In this document: positions 1-8,398 of the stretch, one piece after another
Layout of the letters: each line of letters begins with the position of its first letter
How positions within the stretch are numbered: the first letter of the stretch is position 1
Assembly: GCA_910587475.1 (NCBI GenBank)
Contig: CAJUMR010000013.1
Span: forward strand, 1 to 64,000
Direction: 5' to 3'
Source of the DNA: an uncultured Muribaculaceae bacterium
GTDB lineage: Bacteria; Bacteroidota; Bacteroidia; Bacteroidales; Muribaculaceae
Length of the DNA: 64,000 bases
Notes under the pieces: generated by a model
The model's database searches: none
What the model was told of the DNA's origin: nothing
Seen by the model: only the letters and a program-made list of their open reading frames with translations
Translations under genes and position numbers: made by a program

Positions 1-720
1 AGCGCGGCCTTCACCACCACCCATGGGGTGATCGACAGGGTTCATGACAACGCCGCGGTTGCGCGGACGGCGTCCGAGCCAGCGAGAACGACCGGCCTTG
101 CCTGAACGCTCGAGCGAGTGTTCGCTGTTGCCGACAACACCGATTGTAGCCTTGCAAGCAGAGAGGACTTTGCGTGTTTCGCCTGAAGGTAATTTGATAA
201 TTGCGTAATCGCCTTCGCGAGAGATGAGCTGAGCGAATGTTCCGGCAGAACGTGCCATGAAGGCGCCTTGGCCGGGACGAAGCTCGATGGCGTGGATAAC
301 AGTACCGACAGGGATCTTGTTAAGGGGAAGAGCGTTTCCGATTTCGGGAGCTGCATCGGGACCGCTGACCACTGTTGTACCCACCTCTAAGCCGTTGGGT
401 GCGATAATGTAAGCTTTTGCTCCGTCGACGTAGTAAAGCAGAGCGATGCGAGCAGAACGGTTAGGATCGTACTCGATCGATTTTACTACAGCGGGAACTC
501 CGTCTTTGTTTCTCTTAAAGTCAATGATACGGTATTTGCGCTTGTGGCCACCACCAAGGTAACGAGTGGTTAAGTGACCTTCGGAGTTGCGACCTCCGGT
601 AGATTTTTTACCGACTGTAAGAGATTTTTCCGGTGTAGTAGCAGTGATCGTACCTTTAAATACACCGATAACTTTGTGTCTTTGCCCCGGAGTTGTGGGC
701 TTGAATTTTCTTACTGCCAT
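1..720 (-). CDS. rplB: 50S ribosomal protein L2 (partial, C-terminus beyond window)
   Basis: L2 is a primary 23S rRNA-binding protein needed for subunit association and the peptidyl-transferase centre. The frame opens with ATG at 720 (MAVRKFKPTTPGQRH) and stays open to the window edge, giving 240 residues of a protein usually about 274 long. Typical L2 segments are visible: GRNSEGHLTTRYLGGGHKR near residues 43-61 and, at the cut end, the conserved NPVDHPMGGGEGR loop that carries the functional histidine. It begins 6 nt after the rplW stop, as in other S10 operons. Only the zinc-independent C-terminal tail is missing because of the window boundary; nothing suggests a broken gene. Confidence 0.97.
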   Translation of the reverse strand, partial: MAVRKFKPTTPGQRHKVIGVFKGTITATTPEKSLTVGKKSTGGRNSEGHLTTRYLGGGHKRKYRIIDFKRNKDGVPAVVKSIEYDPNRSARIALLYYVDGAKAYIIAPNGLEVGTTVVSGPDAAPEIGNALPLNKIPVGTVIHAIELRPGQGAFMARSAGTFAQLISREGDYAIIKLPSGETRKVLSACKATIGVVGNSEHSLERSGKAGRSRWLGRRPRNRGVVMNPVDHPMGGGEGRA

Positions 721-726
721 TTTTTA

Positions 727-1017
727 TTAGATATTGCTGAAAAAGTCGATTGTTTGACCTTCGCCGACAGTTATGAATGCTTTCTTCCATTCGGCAGATT
801 TGCCGCGGAGAAGACCGCTCTTTGTCCAGCGAGATTTGTTTTTTCCGCGCACTACTGCGGTGTTAACTCTAACGACCTTCACCCCGTAAAGCTTTTCAAC
901 CAGGTCTTTGATCTGGTATTTGTTAGCTTCGGGAGAAACGCGGAAAGTGTAGCAATTAAGCTTTTCTGTGAGCTTAGTTGCCTTTTCAGTAACGATTGGT
1001 TTGATCATTATATCCAT
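727..1017 (-). CDS. rplW: 50S ribosomal protein L23
   Basis: L23 binds domain III of 23S rRNA at the polypeptide exit and is the docking site for trigger factor and SRP. The 96-residue product has the usual bacterial length and fold order: IIKPIVTEKATKL at the N-terminus, then the basic extended loop with RGKNKSRWTKSGLLRGK (about residues 58-74) that reaches into rRNA, then a C-terminal strand. It lies between rplD (20 nt upstream) and rplB (6 nt downstream). MDIMIKP has two possible starts, M1 and M4; I kept the first ATG. Confidence 0.97.
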   Translation of the reverse strand: MDIMIKPIVTEKATKLTEKLNCYTFRVSPEANKYQIKDLVEKLYGVKVVRVNTAVVRGKNKSRWTKSGLLRGKSAEWKKAFITVGEGQTIDFFSNI

Positions 1018-1037
1018 TATTCGTTTCCTCCTTGGGA

Positions 1038-1658
1038 TTAAAGATTATTAATCACAGCAAGGCTACTCTCCGTAAGGATGATAGCTTTGTTGTTGAGCAG
1101 TGCATAAGTGTTAACGTCCTTGGCATTGATCAGACGAGCGTCAGGCACGTTACGAGCAGACAAAAATACATTTTTATTTTGTTCTGCCAAAACGAGAAGA
1201 AGCTTTTCGCCTTCAACTTTAAGATTTTTAGTAAATTTTACAAAATCTTTAGTCTTGGGGGCTGCAAAAGTGAAGTCTTCTACGATAGTGATCTGATTTT
1301 CGCTGGCCTTAGCCGAAAGCACTGACTTGCGGGCAAGTTCTTTGACTTTACGGTTGAGTTTGAAACGATAGTCACGGGGACGGGGACCGAACACACGGCC
1401 ACCACCGACGAGCACCGGAGAGTTGATGTCACCGATACGGCTGCCGCCGCCGCCTTTTTGCTTGTGAAGCTTGCGAGTTGATCCCGACACTTCGCTACGT
1501 TCTTTTGACTTGTGAGTGCCCTGACGCTGGTTAGCGAGGTACTGCTTCACATCGAGATAAACGGCCTGCTCGTTTGGCTCAATACCAAACACTTCGTCGT
1601 TGAGGTAAGCCTTACGACCTGTGTCCTGACCTTCTATGTTGTATATTGCGAGTTCCAT
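1038..1658 (-). CDS. rplD: 50S ribosomal protein L4
   Basis: L4 is an early-assembly protein that lines the exit tunnel; in E. coli it also represses the S10 operon. The 206 residues are normal for the family. The long tunnel loop is present at about residues 45-100, with the KQKGGGGSRIGDINSP stretch and the VFGPRPRDYRFKLNRK segment. It starts 1 nt after the rplC stop, so translation of the two is probably coupled. Whether this L4 regulates its operon cannot be told from the protein, but a strong RNA hairpin sits just upstream of rplC. Confidence 0.97.
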   Translation of the reverse strand: MELAIYNIEGQDTGRKAYLNDEVFGIEPNEQAVYLDVKQYLANQRQGTHKSKERSEVSGSTRKLHKQKGGGGSRIGDINSPVLVGGGRVFGPRPRDYRFKLNRKVKELARKSVLSAKASENQITIVEDFTFAAPKTKDFVKFTKNLKVEGEKLLLVLAEQNKNVFLSARNVPDARLINAKDVNTYALLNNKAIILTESSLAVINNL

Positions 1659-1659
1659 A

Positions 1660-2277
1660 TTACTTTTCGATTAATACGATTGAACCTTTACTTCCGGGGA
1701 TAGAACCCTTAATCATAAGCAGGTTGTGCTCGGCGATAACTTTCAGCACCTGAAGGTTCTGAACAGTCACACGCTTGTTACCTGTCTGTCCGGCCATACG
1801 CATGCCTTTGAATACCTTTGCGGGGTAAGAGCAGGCACCGATTGAACCGGGTGCGCGGAGGCGGTTGTGCTGGCCGTGAGTCGACTGACCTACGCCACCA
1901 AAACCGTGGCGCTTAACGACACCCTGGAAGCCTTTACCTTTTGATATACCAGCGATGTCAACGAAGTCGTTGTCGCTGAAAAGGTCAACTGCAATAGTGT
2001 CGCCGAGCTTGTACTCGCCGTCAAATCCCTTGAACTCGGCCAAGTGTCTCATGGGTGTTACTCCGGCTTTCTTGAAGTGACCCGATTCGGGCTTTGTGAG
2101 GTGCTTTTCCTTTTCCTCTTCAAAGCCGAGCTGAAGTGCGCTGTAGCCGTCAACTTCGGGTGTTTTTACCTGAGTAACCACACAAGGACCTACTTCGATA
2201 ACAGTGCACGGTATGTTTTTACCGTCGGCACTGAAAACGGATGTCATTCCGATTTTCTTTCCAATTAATCCTGGCAT
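1660..2277 (-). CDS. rplC: 50S ribosomal protein L3
   Basis: L3 nucleates 50S assembly and its long loop approaches the peptidyl-transferase centre. The 205-residue product starts MPGLIGKKIGMTSVF, as bacterial L3 does, and carries the diagnostic central block KGKGFQGVVKRHGFGGVGQSTHGQ (about residues 113-136), given here only by its ends: KGKGFQG and STHGQ. It is the first gene after the longest gap in the S10 half of the operon (104 nt after rpsJ), and that gap holds a stable hairpin that could set expression of rplC and the genes behind it. Confidence 0.97.
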   Translation of the reverse strand: MPGLIGKKIGMTSVFSADGKNIPCTVIEVGPCVVTQVKTPEVDGYSALQLGFEEEKEKHLTKPESGHFKKAGVTPMRHLAEFKGFDGEYKLGDTIAVDLFSDNDFVDIAGISKGKGFQGVVKRHGFGGVGQSTHGQHNRLRAPGSIGACSYPAKVFKGMRMAGQTGNKRVTVQNLQVLKVIAEHNLLMIKGSIPGSKGSIVLIEK

Positions 2278-2332
2278 TTCTCTGTAAATTAAAAATAATA
2301 ATAATGATTGTGTTGTTAATTTCTTATGGAAG

Positions 2333-2368
2333 GGTCGGCAGCCTGCAGCATAGCTGCGGCCACCGACC
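2333..2368 (-). promoter_or_regulatory. Stable hairpin between rpsJ and rplC (possible ribosomal-protein leader or attenuator)
   Basis: The 104-nt gap between rpsJ and rplC contains an interrupted stem: GGTCGG pairs with CCGACC (2333-2338 with 2363-2368), then GCC with GGC and GCAGC with GCTGC around a very short loop, about 14 pairs in all. On the minus strand it is followed by an A/T-rich stretch to the rplC start, with no good T-tract, so it is more likely a structural or protein-binding element than a full terminator. A regulatory role is inference. Confidence 0.5.
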
Positions 2369-2381
2369 GATATGGATGTTA

Positions 2382-2687
2382 TCAGACTTTGATCTGCACC
2401 TCAACGCCGCTGGGAAGTTCGAGCTTCATGAGAGCATCGACAGTCTTGGCTGTAGAGTTGTAGATGTCGATAAGACGCTTGAACGAAGAAAGCTGGAACT
2501 GCTCGCGCGATTTCTTGTTGACGAAAGTCGAGCGGTTGACAGTAAAGATACGCTTGTGAGTGGGCAGGGGTATAGGACCGCTGACAACAGCACCAGTAGC
2601 TTTAACGGTCTTTACGATCTTCTCAGCCGACTTGTCGACGAGGTTGTGATCGTAAGATTTCAGTTTGATTCTGATTTTTTGGCTCAT
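2382..2687 (-). CDS. rpsJ: 30S ribosomal protein S10
   Basis: S10 is a 30S head protein; in some bacteria it also serves transcription antitermination as NusE. The 101-residue product has the usual start MSQKIRIKLKSYDHNLVD, the loop GPIPLPTHKRIFTVNRS (about residues 37-53) that threads into 16S rRNA, and the VEVQIKV-type C-terminal strand. It follows fusA by 23 nt, so the str and S10 gene groups are joined here without tuf between them. Confidence 0.97.
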   Translation of the reverse strand: MSQKIRIKLKSYDHNLVDKSAEKIVKTVKATGAVVSGPIPLPTHKRIFTVNRSTFVNKKSREQFQLSSFKRLIDIYNSTAKTVDALMKLELPSGVEVQIKV

Positions 2688-2710
2688 TGTTTATGCTGAT
2701 TATTTTGATT

Positions 2711-4837
2711 TTACTTTAAGAGATCAACGCGGCCCTGACATTCTGTAAGAACGTTCTTGGCGATCGACGAAGACACTTCGCTATAGTGAGAGAATGTCAT
2801 GGTTGAAGTGGCACGACCGCTGGTGATTGTGCGGAGGGCAGTAACATATCCGAACATTTCGGCGAGCGGAGCCTGAGCCTTAACGACGCGAGCACCTGAG
2901 CGGCTTGTTTCCATGCCTTCTACTTGGCCGCGACGCTTGTTAAGGTCGGAGATCACATCACCCATCGATTCTTCGGGTGTCACTACTTCAATCTTCATGA
3001 TAGGTTCGAGAAGCACAGGTCCGGCCTTTTCAGAAGCCTTCTTGAATGCCTGGATCGCACAGAGCTCAAACGAAAGCTGGTCAGAGTCGACCGGGTGGAA
3101 TGATCCGTCGATCACAGTGACCTTGAGCTGTTCAACAGGGAAACCGGCGAGCACACCGTTCTTCATCGCTGTCACGAAGCCTTTCTGGATAGAGGGGATG
3201 AATTCCTTAGGAATGTTACCACCCTTAACTTCGTCAACAAACTGAAGGTTGCCTTCGAAGCCTTCGTCGATAGGTTCAACGCGAACGATGATGTCGGCAA
3301 ACTTACCGCGACCACCAGTCTGCTTCTTGAACACTTCGCGAAGTTCAACAGGCTTAGTGATTGCTTCTTTATAAGTAACCTGAGGACGGCCCTGGTTACA
3401 TTCAACCTTGAATTCACGACGGAGACGGTCGATGATGATATCGAGGTGAAGCTCACCCATACCAGAGATGACTGTCTGACCGGTCTCTTCGTTGGTTTCA
3501 ACGCGGAATGTCGGGTCTTCTTCAGCAAGCTTCTGCAGGCCGACGCCGAGTTTGTCGAGGTCTTTCTGAGTTTTGGGTTCTACTGCAATACCGATAACGG
3601 GATCGGGGAATTCCATTGCTTCGAGCACGATGGGAGCGTCTTCTGCACAGAGTGTATCGCCGGTGCGGATATCCTTGAAACCAACGCCTGCGCCGATATC
3701 ACCGCAGCCGATCTTTTCCATCGGGTTCTGCTTGTTAGAGTGCATCTGGAACAGACGCGATACGCGTTCCTTCTTACCCGAACGAGCATTCAAAATATAT
3801 GATCCGGCAACAACGTCACCAGAGTAAACGCGGAAGAAAGTGAGACGACCTACATAGGGATCGGTTGCGATCTTGAATGCAAGCGCACACATGGGGGCGT
3901 CGCTCGAGGGTTCGCGAGTCTCAACCTTGTCGGGATCGTCAACCGAGTGGCCTTCGATAGCACCGGCATCGCTCGGGCTGGGAAGATATGCGCAAACTGC
4001 ATCAAGCAGGCACTGAACACCCTTGTTCTTGAACGAAGAACCGCAGATCATGGGCACAACATTCATAGAAAGAGTAGCTGCGCGAAGAGCCTTCTTGATC
4101 TCATCTTCTGTGATTGTCGAGGGATCGTCGAAGTACTTAGTCATGAGATCGTCGTCATACTCGGCGATTTTCTCAAGCATTTTGTCGCGCCATTCTTCAG
4201 CTTCGTCCTGAAGGTTTGCAGGAATTTCTTCCACGCTGTAGTCAGCACCCATGCTTTCGTCATGCCAGAAGATAGCTTTCATGCGGATCAGGTCGACCAC
4301 GCCTTTGAATGTTTCTTCAGCACCGATAGGTACCTGGATGGGGCAAGGATTTGCTCCGAGAACTTCTTTAAGCTGACGTACAACTTCAAAGAAGTTTGCA
4401 CCCGAGCGGTCCATCTTGTTAACGTAACCGATACGGGGTACATTATATTTATCAGCCTGACGCCATACAGTCTCTGACTGGGGCTCAACACCACCAACGG
4501 CACAGAATGTTGCCACAGCGCCGTCGAGCACACGGAGCGAACGCTCTACCTCAACAGTGAAGTCGACGTGTCCCGGGGTGTCAATAAGGTTGATTTTGAA
4601 TTTTTCGTCATTATATTTCCAGAAAGTAGTAGTGGCAGCCGATGTGATGGTAATACCACGTTCCTGTTCCTGTTCCATCCAGTCCATGGTAGCAGCACCA
4701 TCATGAACCTCACCGATCTTGTGAGTCAAGCCGGTGTAGAAAAGGATACGTTCTGATGTAGTGGTCTTACCGGCATCGATGTGAGCCATAATGCCGATAT
4801 TTCTGGTGAATTTAAGCAATTCGTCTGATTTAGCCAT
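2711..4837 (-). CDS. fusA: Elongation factor G
   Basis: EF-G is the GTPase that drives mRNA-tRNA translocation and, with RRF, ribosome recycling. The 708-residue length is normal. The G1 loop AHIDAGKTTTSE is at about residues 18-29, the switch region has DTPGHVDF with the catalytic histidine, and NKMD marks G4; domains II-V follow, ending in the SYGHY-like SHYSEV region. All GTPase signature residues are intact, so this is the canonical EF-G rather than the GTPase-deficient EF-G2 paralog known from Bacteroides. It sits between rpsG (45 nt upstream) and rpsJ (23 nt downstream) in the merged operon. Confidence 0.98.
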   Translation of the reverse strand: MAKSDELLKFTRNIGIMAHIDAGKTTTSERILFYTGLTHKIGEVHDGAATMDWMEQEQERGITITSAATTTFWKYNDEKFKINLIDTPGHVDFTVEVERSLRVLDGAVATFCAVGGVEPQSETVWRQADKYNVPRIGYVNKMDRSGANFFEVVRQLKEVLGANPCPIQVPIGAEETFKGVVDLIRMKAIFWHDESMGADYSVEEIPANLQDEAEEWRDKMLEKIAEYDDDLMTKYFDDPSTITEDEIKKALRAATLSMNVVPMICGSSFKNKGVQCLLDAVCAYLPSPSDAGAIEGHSVDDPDKVETREPSSDAPMCALAFKIATDPYVGRLTFFRVYSGDVVAGSYILNARSGKKERVSRLFQMHSNKQNPMEKIGCGDIGAGVGFKDIRTGDTLCAEDAPIVLEAMEFPDPVIGIAVEPKTQKDLDKLGVGLQKLAEEDPTFRVETNEETGQTVISGMGELHLDIIIDRLRREFKVECNQGRPQVTYKEAITKPVELREVFKKQTGGRGKFADIIVRVEPIDEGFEGNLQFVDEVKGGNIPKEFIPSIQKGFVTAMKNGVLAGFPVEQLKVTVIDGSFHPVDSDQLSFELCAIQAFKKASEKAGPVLLEPIMKIEVVTPEESMGDVISDLNKRRGQVEGMETSRSGARVVKAQAPLAEMFGYVTALRTITSGRATSTMTFSHYSEVSSSIAKNVLTECQGRVDLLK

Positions 4838-4882
4838 TTTGTGTATTCCGATAGAAATTTATAATCAATGACATCCTTTATA

Positions 4883-5359
4883 TTAGAAGCGGAAGTGAGC
4901 GAATGCGCGGTTTGCTTCAGCCATCTTGTGCATATCTTCCTTACGCTTGAAAGCGCCACCCTGATCGTTGAATGCGTCAACGATTTCTGCAGCGAGCTTA
5001 TCGGCCATTGTCTTGCCGCCGCGTTTGCGTGCATAAAGGATAAGATTTTTCATCGAAATAGATTCCTTGCGGTCCGGACGGATTTCGGTCGGCACCTGGA
5101 ATGTAGCACCACCCACACGGCGAGATTTAACCTCAACCTGAGGAGTAACATTTTCGAGAGCTTTTTTCCAAATCTCGAGGGCGGTCATTTCTTCATTAGG
5201 CAGCTTAGACTTCACAGTCTCAAGTGCGTCATAGAAAATCGTGAAAGCAGTGTTCTTCTTTCCGTCATACATGAGGTGATTGACGAATTTTGTAACTCTC
5301 ACGTCATTGAAAACGGGATCGGGCAAAATGATCCGTTTCTTAGGTTTAGCCTTTCTCAT
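4883..5359 (-). CDS. rpsG: 30S ribosomal protein S7
   Basis: S7 nucleates folding of the 16S 3' major domain and contacts E-site tRNA and mRNA. The 158 residues match the family. MRKAKPKKRIILPDPVF opens the protein and GGATFQVPTEIRPDRK (about residues 83-98) is the conserved beta-hairpin region. It lies 203 nt downstream of rpsL, an unusually long spacing inside this block. In E. coli the rpsL-rpsG gap carries the S7 autorepression site, so the same may apply here (inference). Confidence 0.97.
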   Translation of the reverse strand: MRKAKPKKRIILPDPVFNDVRVTKFVNHLMYDGKKNTAFTIFYDALETVKSKLPNEEMTALEIWKKALENVTPQVEVKSRRVGGATFQVPTEIRPDRKESISMKNLILYARKRGGKTMADKLAAEIVDAFNDQGGAFKRKEDMHKMAEANRAFAHFRF

Positions 5360-5562
5360 TTTAAAAGAATACGTTGTGTTTTTGATTGCTTGGTTGCTTT
5401 CTTCTGTTCAATCTTCAGCGCGTCCTCCGACGACACTTACTCAACCTGTTTTAAGGCAGCTTTTCAAGAAATTCAAAAACGAGTTAATCTAAATTATAAA
5501 ATTTACTCGCGGTGCGTTCAGTTAACTTCACCTGTGACGACGCCTTAACGACGCTTCACAGA
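5360..5562 (-). promoter_or_regulatory. Long rpsL-rpsG intercistronic region (candidate S7 control site)
   Basis: This 203-nt stretch has no convincing gene. Reading the minus strand, CTGTGA/TCACAG arms (5532-5537 and 5556-5561) flank two near-copies of GCGTCGT just after the rpsL stop, and CGTC-GGAG-GACG forms a small stem nearer rpsG. The position matches the known S7 translational-repressor site of the E. coli str operon. Function here is inferred from position, not from a recognised motif. Confidence 0.3.
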
Positions 5563-5952
5563 TTACTTCTTGGCTGCACCGGCCTTGGGACGCTTAGCTC
5601 CGTATTTCGAGCGACGCTGAGTGCGGTCTTTAACACCGCTGGTGTCAAGTGTGCCACGAACGATATGGTAACGAACACCAGGAAGGTCTTTCACACGACC
5701 ACCGCGAACAAGCACGATCGAGTGCTCCTGAAGGTTGTGACCTTCTCCGGGGATGTATGAGTTGACTTCTTTACCGTTGGTGAGGCGCACACGTGCAACC
5801 TTACGCATTGCCGAGTTAGGCTTTTTAGGAGTGGTAGTGTACACACGCACACACACGCCGCGACGCTGCGGGCATGCATCAAGTGCGGGAGACTTACTCT
5901 TGTCCTCAAGAGCCACACGTCCTTTTCTTACTAATTGCTGAATGGTAGGCAT
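5563..5952 (-). CDS. rpsL: 30S ribosomal protein S12
   Basis: S12 is a decoding-centre protein that controls fidelity and is the classical site of streptomycin resistance. The 129-residue product has the conserved TTPKKPNSAMRKVARV block (about residues 40-55), with the wild-type PKKPNS lysines, and GGRVKDLPGVRYH (about residues 85-97), whose aspartate is the usual methylthiolation site. By these residues it would be streptomycin-sensitive at this locus. It is the promoter-proximal gene of the merged str/S10 operon. Confidence 0.97.
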   Translation of the reverse strand: MPTIQQLVRKGRVALEDKSKSPALDACPQRRGVCVRVYTTTPKKPNSAMRKVARVRLTNGKEVNSYIPGEGHNLQEHSIVLVRGGRVKDLPGVRYHIVRGTLDTSGVKDRTQRRSKYGAKRPKAGAAKK

Positions 5953-6098
5953 CTTAGTTTGTTTAGTTCTTTAAATGTTTTCTTATCTCTTATTCTATAC
6001 TTTACTTCATGTTTTTCAGACACCGCAAACGCCACCTATCGCAGTCTTTTACAAGACTTTAACAATAGAATGGAGCTGCAGAGCCTTTTAAACCGCTG

Positions 6099-6130
6099 CA
6101 AAATTAACACAAAATTTTCTGATTTCCAAA
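6099..6130 (-). promoter_or_regulatory. Promoter of the str/S10 operon
   Basis: On the minus strand a -7 box TAATTTTG (6099-6106) lies 20 nt downstream of TTTG (6127-6130), the Bacteroidetes sigma-ABfr layout. It predicts a leader of about 140 nt before rpsL. The leader contains a small hairpin, AGTCTT/AAGACT, at 6043-6058. Confidence 0.7.
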
Positions 6131-6161
6131 TATTTCCATATCAATCAGCACATTTTTAACA

Positions 6162-6181
6162 CTTGCCGGACCGACGGCAAG
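6162..6181 (-). terminator. Hairpin after the 6199-8397 gene
   Basis: A perfect 7-bp stem CTTGCCG/CGGCAAG with a 6-nt loop lies 17 nt past the end of the upstream coding region. The following minus-strand bases are not a clean T-run, so termination is likely but not certain. Confidence 0.4.
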
Positions 6182-6198
6182 ATCTCGGGCCGTCATAC

Positions 6199-8397
6199 TC
6201 ATTTTTCGAGCAGAATTGTCTGGCGCTGCCAAGCCGCCGCCGCATCGAGCACCTCGACCACATCAGCCCAATCGCCGGCCCCTACCCTGCGGCGGTTGAA
6301 GCGCTCCATCGCATCAATCGTCAGCACTCCGTCGGCAAATGACGCCGCGGCCGAAAACGCGCCGACACCATTGACAACCATTTGACCAATAGCCTCCAAC
6401 GACCTGTCGGACACGTGGTAACCATCAGGCAGTTTCAGCTCAATTCTCACAAGATTTTCATGGGGAGCCCCGAGCACTGCGTCATCATCGCGGTTTTTGT
6501 CGCTCTCAAGCAGATCAGATTGTCCGGGCATGAGCTGACCGATTGACAGCAATATATTTTTACCGGCCTGCTTCACGAGATCGTGGATCTTATATTGCAC
6601 TTCATAACTCAGCTTGGGAGAGCGCGGATCAAGACCGACTGACTCCAGATTGCCTCCTATGAATTCGGTCGACACATGGCTGTTATAATCCTCCACTTCG
6701 TCCTTGAACCTATCGATCTGGCTGATACTGTCGGATGCATAACGTCCTTTACGGTCGGCCGCTTTCTTGCCGCGCAATTTACCGGCAACTTCAAGACCAT
6801 AGTCATGGAGATATGACTCATAAGCCGCATTGACAGTCTCGTCGGTCAGAAGCGACTGCGGATAGAGTTTGCAGGCTCCGGTGAACGTCGAGCGTCTCGA
6901 CACTTCGACATCCGCGCCGTCAATACTTGCACTTATCATATCGAGCTGCCTGTTGCGGGAGGGCTTGCTGTCGGGAAGATTTAAATATATCGTGTCGACC
7001 CCAGGATTTGCGAGACGATACTTATCCATAAAGAACTGCTGGGTCTTGCGCCCCATAAATGCCGGTTGAATTTCCGAAGGAGACAGTATGGCTCTCGGCG
7101 CAAAGTAATAACGGCTGCGGTCAAGCAACACTGTGCCGGTCTCGCCGTCATAGATCGACGACAGGCGGTCGAGCGGTTCGCAATCGTCAGGAGTCGACAT
7201 GACGGTGATCAACGAGTCTCCGACAACCCCTGTCAAAAGATCCTCAAGCTGGACATCAAAAAACAGCGGGAACAACGGAGTGTCGGTCGAATTGTAAGCA
7301 TAGGCCAGCAAATTGTAGGCGCAATCACCCACTTCCTGCAGAGACATTTCGCCCGCCTTGTAAGCGGATTTCAGACGAGACACCGCCTTACCGCCATTTT
7401 TAAGCTTGTCTCTCAGGAACTCGGTGGCACAACCTTTATATTTAAACCAACTTCTCATCGACCATATATCGTCTTTCACTGCCACCGGCGCCGGCTCGGG
7501 CACAAGGCCGACCACACGCGCGCTCAGCGGAGTGAAGCCTTCGACAGACCTGTTGTAGACATAGAATTTTATCATCGGCGACTGGTCGATGTCGCTGTAA
7601 GCCATTCGTGGTTTGGCCGGGATATCGGCAAGGTGCATGTCGAGGATGAAATTACCGTCGAAGTCTCTGTAACCGGTAAAGACGCTATCAGTGTTGAGCG
7701 AGCGATACTGTGTGCACAGCATACCGTCGACTTCGGCATGAATAGCCATGTCAACGACCGGAGCCGACTGACGCAGTTCGAATGTCACCGGTTTAGGATG
7801 AGAGTTATTAACATCTTGCGAGACATAGACAAAAAGATCCACGATGTCGCCTACTTCGAGACCCGGCACAGCAAGTTTCTGTCGCCTCTGATCTTTCTTT
7901 TTGCCCTCCCAAACATCGACAAACTCCTCCATGTCGACATCATTTACCGTGCCGTCGGGTTTTATCACGCGGACACCTATGACCTGCTGAATGTCGCGAC
8001 GCGAGAAAGTCGCTTTTTGGGTAACCTTGGCCGAAAAGTCAAATTCCGAAAAAGTCTCGAGCGCAGCTTTGTCATTGAGCTTGACGAGCAACCTCAGCAA
8101 CTCGCCACCCTGCACTCTCTTGTCGTCGGAATAAGACATCAGCGTACCCGGCAAGCGGCTGCGCTCTGTGTTGCGCCTGACCTTGTACTCATGATATGCG
8201 GCAATGTAAACCATCGATTCGTCTTTATACTTGTCCGGCACTTCGCGAACTTCAAAAGCCGGCAGTTCCATAGAGTACACGTCGTTACGCACTCGGGCTG
8301 CAAATTCACGATAATCATCTCCTTTGGCCGCACACAGCCCCAAAGAAACACTCACAGCCACGATACCCGCTGCGATAGGTCTTAACAGGCGTTTCAT
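6199..8397 (-). CDS. DUF3857-type exported protein with a degenerate transglutaminase-like core
   Basis: The 732-residue product has an N-terminal signal peptide (about residues 1-24, ending LCAAKG) and then a region like the beta-rich DUF3857 domain of Bacteroidetes transglutaminase-like proteins: RRDIQQVIGVRVIKPDGT, then VPGLEVGDIVDLF near residues 177-189. A transglutaminase-like core should follow. VGDCAYNLLAYAY is seen around Cys359, but I cannot find the usual NH-hydrophobic histidine strand or the LDPT aspartate; the matching place reads LLDRSRYYFAPRA. The enzyme site therefore looks degenerate. It is 1 nt downstream of a sister gene with an intact triad, so the two are co-transcribed. 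Role unknown; probably periplasmic or envelope-associated. Confidence 0.7.
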   Translation of the reverse strand: MKRLLRPIAAGIVAVSVSLGLCAAKGDDYREFAARVRNDVYSMELPAFEVREVPDKYKDESMVYIAAYHEYKVRRNTERSRLPGTLMSYSDDKRVQGGELLRLLVKLNDKAALETFSEFDFSAKVTQKATFSRRDIQQVIGVRVIKPDGTVNDVDMEEFVDVWEGKKKDQRRQKLAVPGLEVGDIVDLFVYVSQDVNNSHPKPVTFELRQSAPVVDMAIHAEVDGMLCTQYRSLNTDSVFTGYRDFDGNFILDMHLADIPAKPRMAYSDIDQSPMIKFYVYNRSVEGFTPLSARVVGLVPEPAPVAVKDDIWSMRSWFKYKGCATEFLRDKLKNGGKAVSRLKSAYKAGEMSLQEVGDCAYNLLAYAYNSTDTPLFPLFFDVQLEDLLTGVVGDSLITVMSTPDDCEPLDRLSSIYDGETGTVLLDRSRYYFAPRAILSPSEIQPAFMGRKTQQFFMDKYRLANPGVDTIYLNLPDSKPSRNRQLDMISASIDGADVEVSRRSTFTGACKLYPQSLLTDETVNAAYESYLHDYGLEVAGKLRGKKAADRKGRYASDSISQIDRFKDEVEDYNSHVSTEFIGGNLESVGLDPRSPKLSYEVQYKIHDLVKQAGKNILLSIGQLMPGQSDLLESDKNRDDDAVLGAPHENLVRIELKLPDGYHVSDRSLEAIGQMVVNGVGAFSAAASFADGVLTIDAMERFNRRRVGAGDWADVVEVLDAAAAWQRQTILLEK

Positions 8398-8398
8398 T

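Noticed and set aside
7066..8385. 439-codon plus-strand open frame opposite the degenerate transglutaminase gene
   Set aside because: Rich in His, Arg and Val without any motif; it mirrors the GC-biased codon use of the minus-strand gene, which has a signal peptide and a family match.
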